Assembly (NCBI GenBank): GCA_946886075.1
Contig: CAMPHR010000001.1
Span: 124,001 to 188,000, forward strand
DNA: 64,000 nucleotides
Source of the DNA: an uncultured Novosphingobium sp.
GTDB taxonomy: Bacteria; Pseudomonadota; Alphaproteobacteria; Sphingomonadales; Sphingomonadaceae
Direction: 5' to 3'
Translations under genes and position numbers: made by a program
Shown: positions 17,733-25,982 of the stretch, piece by piece
Layout of the letters: each line of letters begins with the position of its first letter
Numbering within the stretch: the first letter of the stretch is position 1
The notes under the pieces: generated by a model
What the model saw: only the letters and a program-made list of their open reading frames with translations
Databases searched by the model: none
Told to the model about the DNA's origin: nothing

Positions 17733-18347
17733 TTAAGCCGATCGCGCCATCAGTTCTTGCGAGGGCAAATCCGCTTCATAACCCGAAATGATGCGTTCCA
17801 ATGTGACGCGATAGTCACCGAGGATCGCGGGCAGTGGCTCGCAATCGTCAGCTTCGTCCGCGACTAACTGGGCCAGTCCCTCGCGCCGCATCATGCTGAT
17901 GGCCGCGCCGATCACGACCTGGTTCACCTCGATATAGGCGTTGACGGCCAAGTCAGCTGGAAGACCTCTGTTTCCCAGCATCATGAGCACCCTTTCAGAA
18001 TAGTCGAAGGAATGCTGCTCAGGCTCCTTGGCCATCAAATTGGTGATGAGTTGAGGCAAGGATTGGAAAAGCCGGTAGGTGATCGTCGCATGCTCGCGCA
18101 AAATCTCCTGCCAACTCTGCCCTTCATCCTTGATCAGCGCCTGGCCGACGAGACGTTGCGCAACAAGTTCAAGCAGATGATCGCGGCCCCGCACATAGCC
18201 ATATAATGTGGCGACGCCGGTATTCAGCCTTTCGGCGACCAGGCTCATTTCCAGCTTGGCGATGCCAACTTCGCAAGCGGCATCGACAATCGCTTCCAGC
18301 GTCAGTCTTCGGGGACGCCCTACCGTCCGATTCGACTGCCTAGGCAT
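17733..18347 (-). CDS. TetR-family transcriptional regulator
   Basis: 204 residues. The N-terminal helix-turn-helix runs from VGRPRRLTLEAIVDAACEVG through ERLNTGVATLYGYVRGRDHL; the remainder is the all-helical ligand domain. ATG 18347 is chosen because a GGAGAG site precedes it by four bases and because a good promoter (18376-18403) would start transcription just downstream of the earlier in-frame ATGs. A perfect 8-bp inverted repeat overlaps that promoter, implying self-repression. The ligand is unknown; the upstream MFS exporter is a possible target. Confidence 0.88.
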   Translation of the reverse strand: MPRQSNRTVGRPRRLTLEAIVDAACEVGIAKLEMSLVAERLNTGVATLYGYVRGRDHLLELVAQRLVGQALIKDEGQSWQEILREHATITYRLFQSLPQLITNLMAKEPEQHSFDYSERVLMMLGNRGLPADLAVNAYIEVNQVVIGAAISMMRREGLAQLVADEADDCEPLPAILGDYRVTLERIISGYEADLPSQELMARSA

Positions 18348-18367
18348 GCCGCTCTCCAACTCCATTC

Positions 18368-18403
18368 CAGGAGCGATTGTAACGCTCCTGCGCATATTGA
18401 CAA
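18368..18403 (-). promoter_or_regulatory. tetR promoter with overlapping operator
   Basis: Read on the minus strand, TTGTCA (18403-18398) and TACAAT (18381-18376) are separated by 16 bases and each match the sigma-70 consensus at five of six positions. CAGGAGCG-N7-CGCTCCTG (18368-18390) is a perfect inverted repeat covering the -10 box. This is the arrangement expected for a TetR protein repressing its own gene. Confidence 0.6.
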
Positions 18404-18436
18404 CGTTTCCCGGCGGTGACGACAGAACTGGCTGAT

Positions 18437-20125
18437 CTAAGGGTAAATAATGTCGATTGCTTCGTCCCGCCGGTCCGGCGTGTCCGCACGCCATCGCACA
18501 GAACCGGTCGGCCGTTCAAGCCGCCGCCGGACCCGACCTTCGTTGCTGCCCTCGTGAAACATGTTGGCCGCGTCTTCCACTTGCCGATCGCTAATTGTCA
18601 TGCGGTCTCGCTGGCGCAAATAGTCGCCCCAGGTCGGACAATGATAATGTTCGGTCCAAAGCTCAGGGTCAGCGATGTCGCGGGCAACCGACCAGCCAAA
18701 GGCGCCGCTGCGCAGGCGTGCGCTGCGCAACTTCTGCACCGCTGCGTAGAAGTCCCGGGCCTTGTCCGTATCGACCCGATAGTCGATCTCAACGATGATA
18801 GGGCCACTTCGCGGCGTCAGCGCCAGTCCGACCTGCGGCTGATGGGTCAGGATGCTTTCTTCCAGGCCGTCGGGCAGCGACGGCGCGAGTGGGATGATGA
18901 TACCAAGCAGCGCGGTCAGCATCATTGCCGCTCCCGACAGCATCATCGCTTCACCCGTGCCGAATGCCGTTGCAACCGAACCCCACAGCCACGCACCCAA
19001 TGCGAGCCCGCCCGTCAGAGCCGAGCCGTAGCAGGCAAGTGCACGCGCGGTGACCCAACGTGGCGCGGACATTTGAACGGCGACGTTGAACTGAGCCACC
19101 AGGATCATCCATGCGGCTCCCGCGACCATCAGTGCCGCACAGGTCAGCACGGTATGACTGCTGATCCCGGAGACCAGGATCATGGAACCCAGCAGCAACG
19201 TCAGCGAACGCGCGGCACTTTCCGGGCGCAAGCGCTGGCGAACGAAATCAAGCCCGGTGGCACCCAGCACCGCGCCCACGCCGTAGGCACCCAGCAGCAA
19301 GCCGTAGGTGCTCGCCGTACCTTGCAGCAGGTCCTTGGCGATCAGCGGCGTCAGCGCCGACACAGATGCGCCCGCAAGCCCCACGACATGCGTGCGGATG
19401 AGTACCACCCGGATCGGCGGCGCGTGCAGCGCATAGCGGACGCCCGATATGATCGCGCGGTCGATCCGCTCTGGCGGCAAGCGTGACGGCTTATGTTCCC
19501 GCTGCCAAAGAAGGAAGGCGATGATCAGGGGCAGATAGAAGATGGCATTGGCGGCGAAGGCTGCCATGGCGCCAAAAGCAGCCACGATGATGCCACCGAT
19601 CGCCGGGCCGAAGCTGCGTGCCACATTGTAGCTGATGGTACCAAGGGCAATCGCCGCGGGCAAATGCTCGCCGCTCACCTGCTCGCCGATCGACGCCTGC
19701 CAAGCCGGGCCGAATAGAGCCACGCCTGCGCCGATCAGGAAACAAAATAGCAGCAATGTCCAGGGAGAGAGCAGGTCCGCCCCGGCGAGCAGCGTCAGGC
19801 CAACCGCCATCAGCGATGCGAATATCAGACCCGCAAGAGCCACCTTGCGCCGGTCGAACATATCCGCGACCGCCCCGGCAGGCAGCGCGACGAGCATGAG
19901 CGGCAGCATGAGCGCGGTCTGCACCAGCGCCACCATCTGCGGCGATGAACTCAGCCGCGTCATCAGCCAAGCCGCGCCCACGCCCTGTATCAATTGCCCG
20001 AAATTGGAAAAGAGGCTGGCGATCCAGATCGTGCGGTAGGTCCGTTGCCGCAGAGGCTCCAGCAGGGTGAACCGGCCCGCTGGCGCAGGTGCTGTATCAG
20101 CGATGGTTCGGGCCTTTTCGTTCAT
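18437..20125 (-). CDS. MFS exporter of the MFS_3 (EntS-like) type with C-terminal cytosolic domain
   Basis: 562 residues. Residues about 20-410 form a 12-helix major-facilitator core with the GAVADMFDRRKVALAG loop after TM2 typical of the MFS_3/EntS exporter group. A soluble tail of about 130 residues follows, containing IIVEIDYRVDTDKARDFYAAVQ and WSVARDIADPELWTEHYHCPTW, which resembles a ferredoxin-like ABM/dimeric barrel domain. That tail recurs in MFS_3 proteins. It starts 48 bases after the enoyl-CoA hydratase stop on the same strand and may share its transcript. Substrate unknown. Confidence 0.85.
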   Translation of the reverse strand: MNEKARTIADTAPAPAGRFTLLEPLRQRTYRTIWIASLFSNFGQLIQGVGAAWLMTRLSSSPQMVALVQTALMLPLMLVALPAGAVADMFDRRKVALAGLIFASLMAVGLTLLAGADLLSPWTLLLFCFLIGAGVALFGPAWQASIGEQVSGEHLPAAIALGTISYNVARSFGPAIGGIIVAAFGAMAAFAANAIFYLPLIIAFLLWQREHKPSRLPPERIDRAIISGVRYALHAPPIRVVLIRTHVVGLAGASVSALTPLIAKDLLQGTASTYGLLLGAYGVGAVLGATGLDFVRQRLRPESAARSLTLLLGSMILVSGISSHTVLTCAALMVAGAAWMILVAQFNVAVQMSAPRWVTARALACYGSALTGGLALGAWLWGSVATAFGTGEAMMLSGAAMMLTALLGIIIPLAPSLPDGLEESILTHQPQVGLALTPRSGPIIVEIDYRVDTDKARDFYAAVQKLRSARLRSGAFGWSVARDIADPELWTEHYHCPTWGDYLRQRDRMTISDRQVEDAANMFHEGSNEGRVRRRLERPTGSVRWRADTPDRRDEAIDIIYP

Positions 20126-20172
20126 CTATGTTCCCGTTTCCTGCCCTGAGTTCGCTTTGCACTTCCCGCTGG

Positions 20173-20931
20173 TCAATCCCGGCGGAATATCGGCGGGCGT
20201 TTTTCGAAGAAGGCGGCGAAGGCTTCCTGGGCTTCCTCGGACGCCAGCATCTGCTCGAAAAGGTGCGCCTCTTCATCGATGCGGTCCAGTATGAGTGCCG
20301 GGTCACCCTTCAGCAGGCGCCGGGTGGCGACCAAAGCCTGCGGCGGCTTTTTCATGAGGGCGAATGCCTTGGAGCGGGCATGCTCCACCAGCTCGCGTGC
20401 CGGGATGATGGCCGTTATCAGGCCCGCGCGGTCAGCCGTTTCCGCGTCCATCGGCTCGCCCAACAGCAGCATCGCGGCAGCCTTCGCATGACCCATGGTA
20501 GCTGGCGCAAGCAGGCTCGAGCCAGCTTCCGGTACGATGCCCAGATTGACGAAAGGCGTGATGAAGCGCGCATCGGGTGCGGCGTAGACAAGGTCGCAGT
20601 GGAACAGCATCGTCGTGCCCACGCCGACCGCCAATCCTTGGACAGCGGCGATGAGCGGCTTTTCGAACCTTGCGATGGCGCGGATGAACGCGAAAGCGGC
20701 CGCCCCGCCCTGGGGTCCTTGGGCGAAGTCCTTAAGGTCATTGCCGGCGCAAAAGGCGTCGCCCTTACCCGCGATCAGGACAGCGCCGATGTCGCCTCGG
20801 CAGGAGGCGTCGGCAAGCGCGGCGGTCATGCTGTCGTACATGGCAGCGGTGAGCGCGTTCTTCTTGTCCGGACGATCGATATGGATTTCCAGGACACCGT
20901 CCTGTTCGATGATTTCGATCCCGTCGCTCAT
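20173..20931 (-). CDS. Enoyl-CoA hydratase/isomerase family protein
   Basis: 252-residue crotonase-fold enzyme. DRPDKKNALTAAMYDSM, the oxyanion-hole segment AFCAGNDLKDF, and VQGLAVGVGTTMLFHCDLVYA are clear. The second region reads FVNLGIVPEAGSS: one Glu is kept at the VPEAG position while the other hydratase Glu position is not, a pattern closer to enoyl-CoA isomerases than classical hydratases. ATG 20931 has a GGAGG site. Role: fatty-acid or aromatic CoA catabolism, exact substrate unknown. Confidence 0.88.
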   Translation of the reverse strand: MSDGIEIIEQDGVLEIHIDRPDKKNALTAAMYDSMTAALADASCRGDIGAVLIAGKGDAFCAGNDLKDFAQGPQGGAAAFAFIRAIARFEKPLIAAVQGLAVGVGTTMLFHCDLVYAAPDARFITPFVNLGIVPEAGSSLLAPATMGHAKAAAMLLLGEPMDAETADRAGLITAIIPARELVEHARSKAFALMKKPPQALVATRRLLKGDPALILDRIDEEAHLFEQMLASEEAQEAFAAFFEKRPPIFRRD

Positions 20932-21018
20932 GTCTGCCTCCATTTCCAGGCTATCCCCTAATAGGCGGACTGACCTGGCGTCTATTCTTTTCCCGCCAGA
21001 CTGCCTACAGCCGCGGGG

Positions 21019-21996
21019 ATGAGCCGTCTTCGGGAAATCGCCGACCCCTTCCTCCTGCTGCTGATCGCGATGGTGGTGCTCGCCTCGCTCCTGCCCGCGA
21101 GGGGAGAGGGCGCGCATGTCGTGGGCATCCTGGCGGATGCGGGTATCGTGCTGCTGTTCTTCCTGCATGGTGCGAAGCTGTCGCGCGATGCGATCTGGAA
21201 CGGGGCGAAGGCCTGGAAGCTGCATCTCGCAACGCTGGGGACGACCTTCGCGCTGTTCCCGCTGCTGGGGCTGGCGACGCAGCAGGTGGAGGCGATCCCG
21301 GCGCAGATGCGGGCGGGACTGCTGTTCCTGACGCTGCTGCCGTCTACGGTGCAATCCTCGATCGCCTTTACCGCGATCGCCCGGGGAAATGTGGCGGCGG
21401 CGGTGGTGAGCGCGTCCTTTTCTAACTTGCTGGGCATTGTTCTGACGCCGCTGCTGGTCGCGCTGTTGATGCAGAAGGCTGCCGGGGGAACAGGTAGCCT
21501 TGTGTCGCTTTCGGCGGTCGAGGGGATTGTGCTGCAATTGCTGCTGCCCTTTCTGCTCGGGCATCTGGCACGGCCGTGGATTAGCGGCTTCGTGTCGCGG
21601 CACAAGGGGGCGTTGGGGTGGGTGGATCGGGGATCGATCCTGCTGATCGTCTATTCCGCTTTCAGCGCGGCAGTGGTCGAGGGGCTTTGGCACAAGGTTT
21701 CGCGGGGCGAGCTGATGCTGATGGCGCTGTTGTCGATCGCGATGCTGGGGGTGGTGCTGCTGTTTACCTGGGCCCTGGGGAAACTGCTCGGGCTGTCGCG
21801 GGAAGATTCGATAGTGCTGCAATTTTGTGGGTCGAAGAAGAGTCTGGCGACCGGAGTGCCGATTGCGGGGGTTCTTTTTCCGGCGAGTGCTGTGGGGCCG
21901 ATATTATTGCCGGTGATGCTGTTCCACCAGATTCAGTTGATGGTTTGCGCGTGGTTGGCGCGGCGGTATGGAAGTCGTGAGGGAAGTGGCGAGTGA
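21019..21996 (+). CDS. SBF-like (bile acid:sodium symporter fold) membrane protein, YfeH-type
   Basis: 325 residues with about ten hydrophobic segments. FLHGAKLSRDAIWNGAKAWKLH, LPSTVQSSIAFTAIARGN and FCGSKKSLATGVPIA are the signature elements of the SBF-like family (YfeH/PF13593 type), related to sodium-coupled organic-anion transporters. Start ATG 21019 follows a weak GCGGGG site. It is divergent from the hydratase gene. The transported compound is not evident. Confidence 0.88.
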   Translation: MSRLREIADPFLLLLIAMVVLASLLPARGEGAHVVGILADAGIVLLFFLHGAKLSRDAIWNGAKAWKLHLATLGTTFALFPLLGLATQQVEAIPAQMRAGLLFLTLLPSTVQSSIAFTAIARGNVAAAVVSASFSNLLGIVLTPLLVALLMQKAAGGTGSLVSLSAVEGIVLQLLLPFLLGHLARPWISGFVSRHKGALGWVDRGSILLIVYSAFSAAVVEGLWHKVSRGELMLMALLSIAMLGVVLLFTWALGKLLGLSREDSIVLQFCGSKKSLATGVPIAGVLFPASAVGPILLPVMLFHQIQLMVCAWLARRYGSREGSGE

Positions 21997-22044
21997 AACG
22001 CGTTTTTGGGAGAGACGCCTTCCTATAGCCGGGTTGTTGTACAT

Positions 22045-23658
22045 ATGTATAATTATGACGCGGTCATTATCGGGGGTGGGCATAATGGGCTGGTCTGCGC
22101 ATTCTATCTGGCGCGGGCGGGGTACAAGGTGCGCATGTTGGAGCGGCGCTCCATCATAGGCGGGGCGGCGGTGACGGAGGAGTTTCACCCCGGTTTTCGC
22201 AACTCGGTCGCAAGCTACACCGTCAGCCTGCTGCACCCGAAGGTCATCAAGGACATGGCGCTCGCCAGTCACGGCTATCGCGTGATCGAGCGGCCGATCG
22301 CCAATTTCCTGCCGCTGCCCGAAGGCCGCTATTTGAAAGTGGGCGGCGGGCTGGAAAGGACGCAGGCGGAGTTCGCCAAATTCAGCAGACGAGATGCAGC
22401 CGCCCTCCCCCATTATCAAGCAGCGCTGGAGGCGATCGCGGAGCTGCTGCGCGGGATGATGCTGGAGACGCCGCCCAACGCGGGCGACGGACTGCCGATG
22501 ATGCTCGCGGCCCTGTCCCAAGGTAAGCGGGTCTTGGCGCGATCGTTGGAAGAGCAGCGCGACCTGCTGGACCTGTTCCTGAAATCCGCCCGTGTCTTTC
22601 TGGATGGCTGGTTCGAAAGCGAGCCCGTCAAGGCGGCCTTCGCCTTCGACGCGGTGGTCGGCAACTATGCCTCCCCCGATACGCCGGGCAGCGCCTATGT
22701 CCTGCTGCACCATGTCATGGGACAGGTGAACGACAAGAAGGGTGCATGGGGGCATTGCGTCGGCGGGATGGGCGCGATCACGCAGATCATGGCGCGCGTC
22801 GTCAGCGCGATGGGCGTCGAGATCAGCCTGGAGGCGCCGGTCGAGCGCGTGCTGGTAGATGGCGGACGCGCGGTGGGCGTCCGCCTGGAAAGTGGCGAAG
22901 AGGTCATGGGCGCGGCGGTGATCGCCAATGTCGGACCCAAGCTATTATATGAGCGGATGATCGACCCCGCCGACCTGCCGCAAGACTTTCGCAAGCGAAT
23001 GCGCGGTTTCAGGACAGGATCGGGCAGTTTCCGGATGAATGTCGCATTGTCGGCACTGCCGGATTTTTCCTGCCTACCGGGGAAAGGCGAACATCTGGAA
23101 GCCGGGATCATCATCGCGCCGGACATGGACTATATGGATCGCGCCTTTGCCGACGCGAAGACATTTGGATGGTCCCGCGCGCCGATCGTCGAGATGCTGA
23201 TCCCGTCCATCATCGATGACAGCCTGGCGCCGCCAGGATACCATGTCGCCAGCCTGTTCTGCCAGCAATTCGCGCCGCACCTGCCCGATGGGCGAAGCTG
23301 GGACGATGCGCGGGAGGCGGCGGCGGACGATGTGATCGCGACGGTGGAAGCGCATGCGCCGGGCTTTGCCGCGTCGGTGATCGCGCGGGACATCATGTCG
23401 CCGCTCGACCTGGAACGGAAATTCGGCATGGTCGATGGCGACATCATGCACGGCGCGATGACGCTGGATCAACTATGGTCGGCGCGGCCGGTGCTGGGCC
23501 ATGGCGCATATCGCGGGCCGGTCGAAGGCCTTTATATGTGTGGCGCGGGCACGCATCCGGGCGGCGGGGTGAGTGGCGCGCCCGGGCATAATGCAGCGCG
23601 CGCGGTGATGAAGGACAAGGCGCTGGGCGGACGGCTATGGCGGCGGCGAGGTGCCTAA
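22045..23658 (+). CDS. Phytoene-desaturase-like FAD oxidoreductase (PYROXD2/CrtI type)
   Basis: 537-residue flavoprotein. The N-terminal dinucleotide motif is VIIGGGHNGLVCAFYLARAGY with LERRSIIGGAAVTEE following. The late CGAGTHPGGGVSGAPGHNAARAV segment is the C-terminal FAD-binding signature of the carotenoid-oxidoreductase family. No other carotenoid genes are nearby, so a PYROXD2-like amine/fatty-acid-type oxidoreductase is as likely as a carotenoid enzyme. ATG 22045 is preferred because MYNYDAVIIGGG places the FAD motif at the N-terminus. Confidence 0.85.
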   Translation: MYNYDAVIIGGGHNGLVCAFYLARAGYKVRMLERRSIIGGAAVTEEFHPGFRNSVASYTVSLLHPKVIKDMALASHGYRVIERPIANFLPLPEGRYLKVGGGLERTQAEFAKFSRRDAAALPHYQAALEAIAELLRGMMLETPPNAGDGLPMMLAALSQGKRVLARSLEEQRDLLDLFLKSARVFLDGWFESEPVKAAFAFDAVVGNYASPDTPGSAYVLLHHVMGQVNDKKGAWGHCVGGMGAITQIMARVVSAMGVEISLEAPVERVLVDGGRAVGVRLESGEEVMGAAVIANVGPKLLYERMIDPADLPQDFRKRMRGFRTGSGSFRMNVALSALPDFSCLPGKGEHLEAGIIIAPDMDYMDRAFADAKTFGWSRAPIVEMLIPSIIDDSLAPPGYHVASLFCQQFAPHLPDGRSWDDAREAAADDVIATVEAHAPGFAASVIARDIMSPLDLERKFGMVDGDIMHGAMTLDQLWSARPVLGHGAYRGPVEGLYMCGAGTHPGGGVSGAPGHNAARAVMKDKALGGRLWRRRGA

Positions 23659-23871
23659 ACCGGGCGATGATCAGCCTGAGGCGCTCTTCCAGAAGGCCGG
23701 GAATCACTGTGGCGGAGAGAGAATCGGAACGCCCGGAGGGGCAATCGTCGCGCTTCAGTACCCCGATTAGGTCGAATCCGGCACGAAAATGTCGGTTAAT
23801 CGTCAAAAACCCCTCTAGTTGCGGGCGATAAGACAGGTTAAGACCCGTCGTCCACGAAAGGGAGACGATCG

Positions 23872-24147
23872 ATGAACAATACCGAACTCGCCGAAGCAGT
23901 TGCAGCCGAGCATGGCCTGACCAAGGCCGACGCCCGCAAATATGTGGACGGCGTGTTTGCCGCTATCGCTGGCGCCGCTGCCAAGGGTGACGAAGTTTCG
24001 CTGAGCGGCTTTGGGAAGTTCAAGGTCAAGGACCAGCCGGCTCGTGAAGGCCGCAATCCTTCGACTGGCGCGACCATCCAGATCGCAGCGTCGAAGAAGC
24101 TGACCTTCACGCCCGCCAAGGCGGTCAAGGATCAGCTGAACGGCTAA
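23872..24147 (+). CDS. hup: HU-family DNA-binding protein
   Basis: 91-residue histone-like protein. It has the HU fold: MNNTELAEAVAAEHGLTKAD helices, VSLSGFGKFKVKDQPAREGRNPSTG containing the conserved GFGxF turn and R-x-G-R-N-P beta-arm, and a C-terminal ASKKLTFTPAKAVKD. Strong GGGAGA site before the ATG. Bends and compacts DNA. Its 3' flank carries several hairpins and an intrinsic terminator. Confidence 0.96.
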   Translation: MNNTELAEAVAAEHGLTKADARKYVDGVFAAIAGAAAKGDEVSLSGFGKFKVKDQPAREGRNPSTGATIQIAASKKLTFTPAKAVKDQLNG

Positions 24148-24152
24148 AAATA

Positions 24153-24189
24153 TCCGGCGCCTGCCTGAAAGCAGGAACAGGGCGCCGGA
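24153..24189 (+). terminator. Compound hairpin directly after hup
   Basis: Outer arms TCCGGCGCC (24153-24161) and GGCGCCGGA (24181-24189) enclose a smaller CTGC...GCAG stem. It starts six bases after the HU stop and lacks a T-run. It likely protects or ends the hup mRNA. Confidence 0.5.
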
Positions 24190-24197
24190 CAATGTTA

Positions 24198-24336
24198 CGA
24201 TTGCGTGACATGCAATCGAACTGCCGATCAAAGCAATTGTCAGGAGGGGGCCGCGGCGGCAAATGCCGCCCTGCCTTTCAGGCATCCTCTCCTAAAAACT
24301 CATTAGGCCGGTCCTTTACGGACCGGCCCTTTTTTT
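24198..24336 (+). ncRNA. Candidate structured RNA ending in an intrinsic terminator
   Basis: In order: hairpin CGATTGC-N7-GCAATCG (24198-24218); a compact three-way junction closed by AGGAGGGG (24242-24249) with CCTCTCCT (24286-24293), holding hairpins GGCGGC-AAAT-GCCGCC (24255-24270) and TGCCT-TTC-AGGCA (2472 region: 24272-24284); then terminator GGCCGGTCC-N5-GGACCGGCC with seven Ts (24306-24336). No open frame explains the segment. It could be a stand-alone small RNA or the 3' UTR of hup. Confidence 0.5.
24306..24336 (+). terminator. Intrinsic terminator
   Basis: Perfect 9-bp GC-rich stem GGCCGGTCC / GGACCGGCC with loop TTTAC, followed by C and seven T. It ends either the hup transcript or a separate small RNA. 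Confidence 0.85.
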
Positions 24337-24752
24337 GTTCCGTGGCATAGGGGCGGGATCATTTTTCGGCCATCTTAGTTGTCCGCAGCAGCGGATCGCC
24401 TTGCGCCGCCACCCACCCGTTGGTCCAATCTGGTGCGCCTGCCCAAGTCATTCCCGGCTACGAAGCTATTTTGCATGGCTGAAATAGCAAGGCGGTTCCC
24501 GTGCAGATAGGCATAGGATGGTTACACGGCCAATTCTAAGCGGGAGCCTGTTCAATCAACAGCGCGGTTACTCATGTCAACAATTCGGCCGGCAAAGATA
24601 AGCCGTCCAGTGAACCCATCCTGGCGGCAAAACATCTGAAACGTCCATCAAAGGGACAGATTTGGCGGCACTAAAAACGCGAAGCTTATTTACATTCGAA
24701 TTGAAAGCGCGCAGAAGGTCGCTCCAGTTATTCGGTGTGGAGAAGCGTACCA
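24337..24752. other. Intergenic region upstream of mucR-like gene, nothing recognised
   Basis: About 416 bases without a supported gene. The last 100 bases are noticeably more AT-rich (around TTTACATTCGAATTGAAAG), as expected for a promoter and for MucR/H-NS-like autoregulation, but no specific site can be defended. Confidence 0.5.
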
Positions 24753-25433
24753 ATGTCTGAAGAATCGCAGCCCGACATCACGACGCTCACAGTTCAGCTT
24801 TTGAGTGCGTTTGTCTCCAATAATACGGTTACCAGCGAAGGGCTGGCCGAGCTTATCCGTACCACGCGGATCGCCTTGACTGAAGATCCGTCGGCCGATG
24901 CTGGCGAAGCGCAGGCGGCGACTTATACGCCCGCCGTTTCCGTGCGCAAAAGCCTGTCTTCGCCGGATCACATATTGAGCATGATCGACGGCAAGCCTTA
25001 CAAGACGCTGAAGCGTCATTTGGCCACCAATGGCCTGTCGCCCGATGAATATCGCGAGCGCTACAATCTGCCCAAATCCTATCCGCTGGTCGCTCCGAGC
25101 TATTCCGAAGCCCGCCGCGCCGTCGCTACGCGCCTGGGCCTAGGCCGCAAGCCTGCCGTGGCCAACGGTGGTGAGAAGGCCGCCGCGCCCAAGCAGGCGG
25201 AAGCCGCGAAGGCCGCTCCCAAGGCAGCAGCAGCGGACGCTGGCGACAAGGCTCCGGCGCGCAAGGCGGCGGCAAAGCCTGCCAAGCCCGCAAAGGCAGC
25301 GGCAAAGCCCGCCGCCAAGGCTTCGCCTGCCAAGGCAAGTGATGCGGCAGGTGGCACCGAGCCCAAGGCAGCCAAGGCGCCGCGCAAGGCTCGCGCCAAG
25401 GCTGCTCCGGCTTCGGCTGAGACGAACAGCTAA
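24753..25433 (+). CDS. MucR/Ros-family regulator lacking zinc ligands, with H1-like Ala/Lys/Pro tail
   Basis: 226 residues. Residues 1-115 match MucR/Ros: an N-terminal oligomerisation part (LLSAFVSNNTVTSEGLAELI), AVSVRKSLSSPDHILSMIDGKPYKTLKRHLATNGLSPDEYRERY and LPKSYPLVAPSYSEARRAVATRLGLGRK. In zinc-binding Ros proteins the segment before K-x-LKRHL carries two Cys and a second His follows; here there is no Cys, and Asn stands where the second His would be. Residues about 120-226 are a low-complexity tail of AAKPAKPA-type repeats like histone H1. Likely an H-NS-like nucleoid silencer. A strong terminator follows. Confidence 0.85.
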   Translation: MSEESQPDITTLTVQLLSAFVSNNTVTSEGLAELIRTTRIALTEDPSADAGEAQAATYTPAVSVRKSLSSPDHILSMIDGKPYKTLKRHLATNGLSPDEYRERYNLPKSYPLVAPSYSEARRAVATRLGLGRKPAVANGGEKAAAPKQAEAAKAAPKAAAADAGDKAPARKAAAKPAKPAKAAAKPAAKASPAKASDAAGGTEPKAAKAPRKARAKAAPASAETNS

Positions 25434-25507
25434 GGATTGCTCCCGAGGCTCTGCTCTGTAGCTCGGGAGGGCTGAGAGTGCGGGTTTGATCGGAGCGATT
25501 TTGATAT

Positions 25508-25545
25508 GAGGCGCGGTGCTGCGGAGCATCGCGCCTCTTTCCTTT
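25508..25545 (+). terminator. Intrinsic terminator behind mucR-like gene
   Basis: A 13-bp stem (GAGGCGCGGTGCT with AGCATCGCGCCTC, one G-T pair) and GCGG loop, followed by TTTCCTTT. A smaller stem CTCCCGAG/CTCGGGAG (25440-25469) lies just after the stop codon. Confidence 0.75.
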
Positions 25546-25642
25546 GTAATCCCTGTTGGTGATTTGATCGGGTGGCGCCGTGGGGTCGCATTGGGCCGGG
25601 CGAATGCGAGCCTGCTTGGAGGCGCTATGGGCGCGCCCGTCG

Positions 25643-25825
25643 CTCCTTGGGGAGAAGGATATGAGCCTAGGCGGCGGAGCCGCTTAGGCGGAGTTGGATG
25701 AGGGGGAGCGGCGCTTGCTTTATCTCTCTGTATTCAGTTCCGCTTTCCTGCGCCCTCCCCCTCTCCAAGTCCGCCTAGCTGCTGGAAGCAGCAAGGCTCC
25801 CTATCCTCTCCCCTGAAGGGGCGAG
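25643..25825. repeat. Long imperfect inverted repeat (MITE-like)
   Basis: Left arm about 25643-25713, right arm about 25750-25825, joined by a spacer of about 36 bases. Matching blocks include TAGGCGGA.TTGGA.GAGGGGGAG in the left arm and its complement in the right. Each arm has its own hairpin (CCTAGGCGGC-GGA-GCCGCTTAGG and GCTGCT-GGA-AGCAGC). No coding potential. The rest of 25546-25982 contains nothing else recognisable. Confidence 0.6.
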
Positions 25826-25982
25826 GAGAAATCTTCGATATGGTGTGCGAGGGTGATGTAGGTTTTTCGGTGAGATCAACCCAGTTCAGGCAAGTCGTGC
25901 GCGACGAGAGTGCCGACGGCCATTAGGCTTACGTTATTGAAGACCAGATTTGCAGCAGGTGTAACGGTCGTCACCCTAAGCT

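Noticed and set aside
18437..20125. The C-terminal soluble domain of the MFS exporter as a novel fusion
   Set aside because: Proteins of the MFS_3 exporter group commonly carry a similar tail, so the fusion is likely ordinary for the family.
20932..21822. N-terminal extension of the enoyl-CoA hydratase frame antisense to the SBF-like transporter
   Set aside because: The hydratase starts at 20931 with a good GGAGG site; the extension is low-complexity antisense of a well-supported membrane protein.
22045..23658. Calling the FAD enzyme a carotenoid desaturase
   Set aside because: No crtB, crtY or related gene is near and the sequence fits the broader PYROXD2-like group equally well.
24198..24336. 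Reading the three-way junction as a hammerhead-type ribozyme or SRP RNA
   Set aside because: The conserved hammerhead core bases (CUGAUGA, GAAA) and the SRP GGAA tetraloop with its asymmetric bulge are absent.
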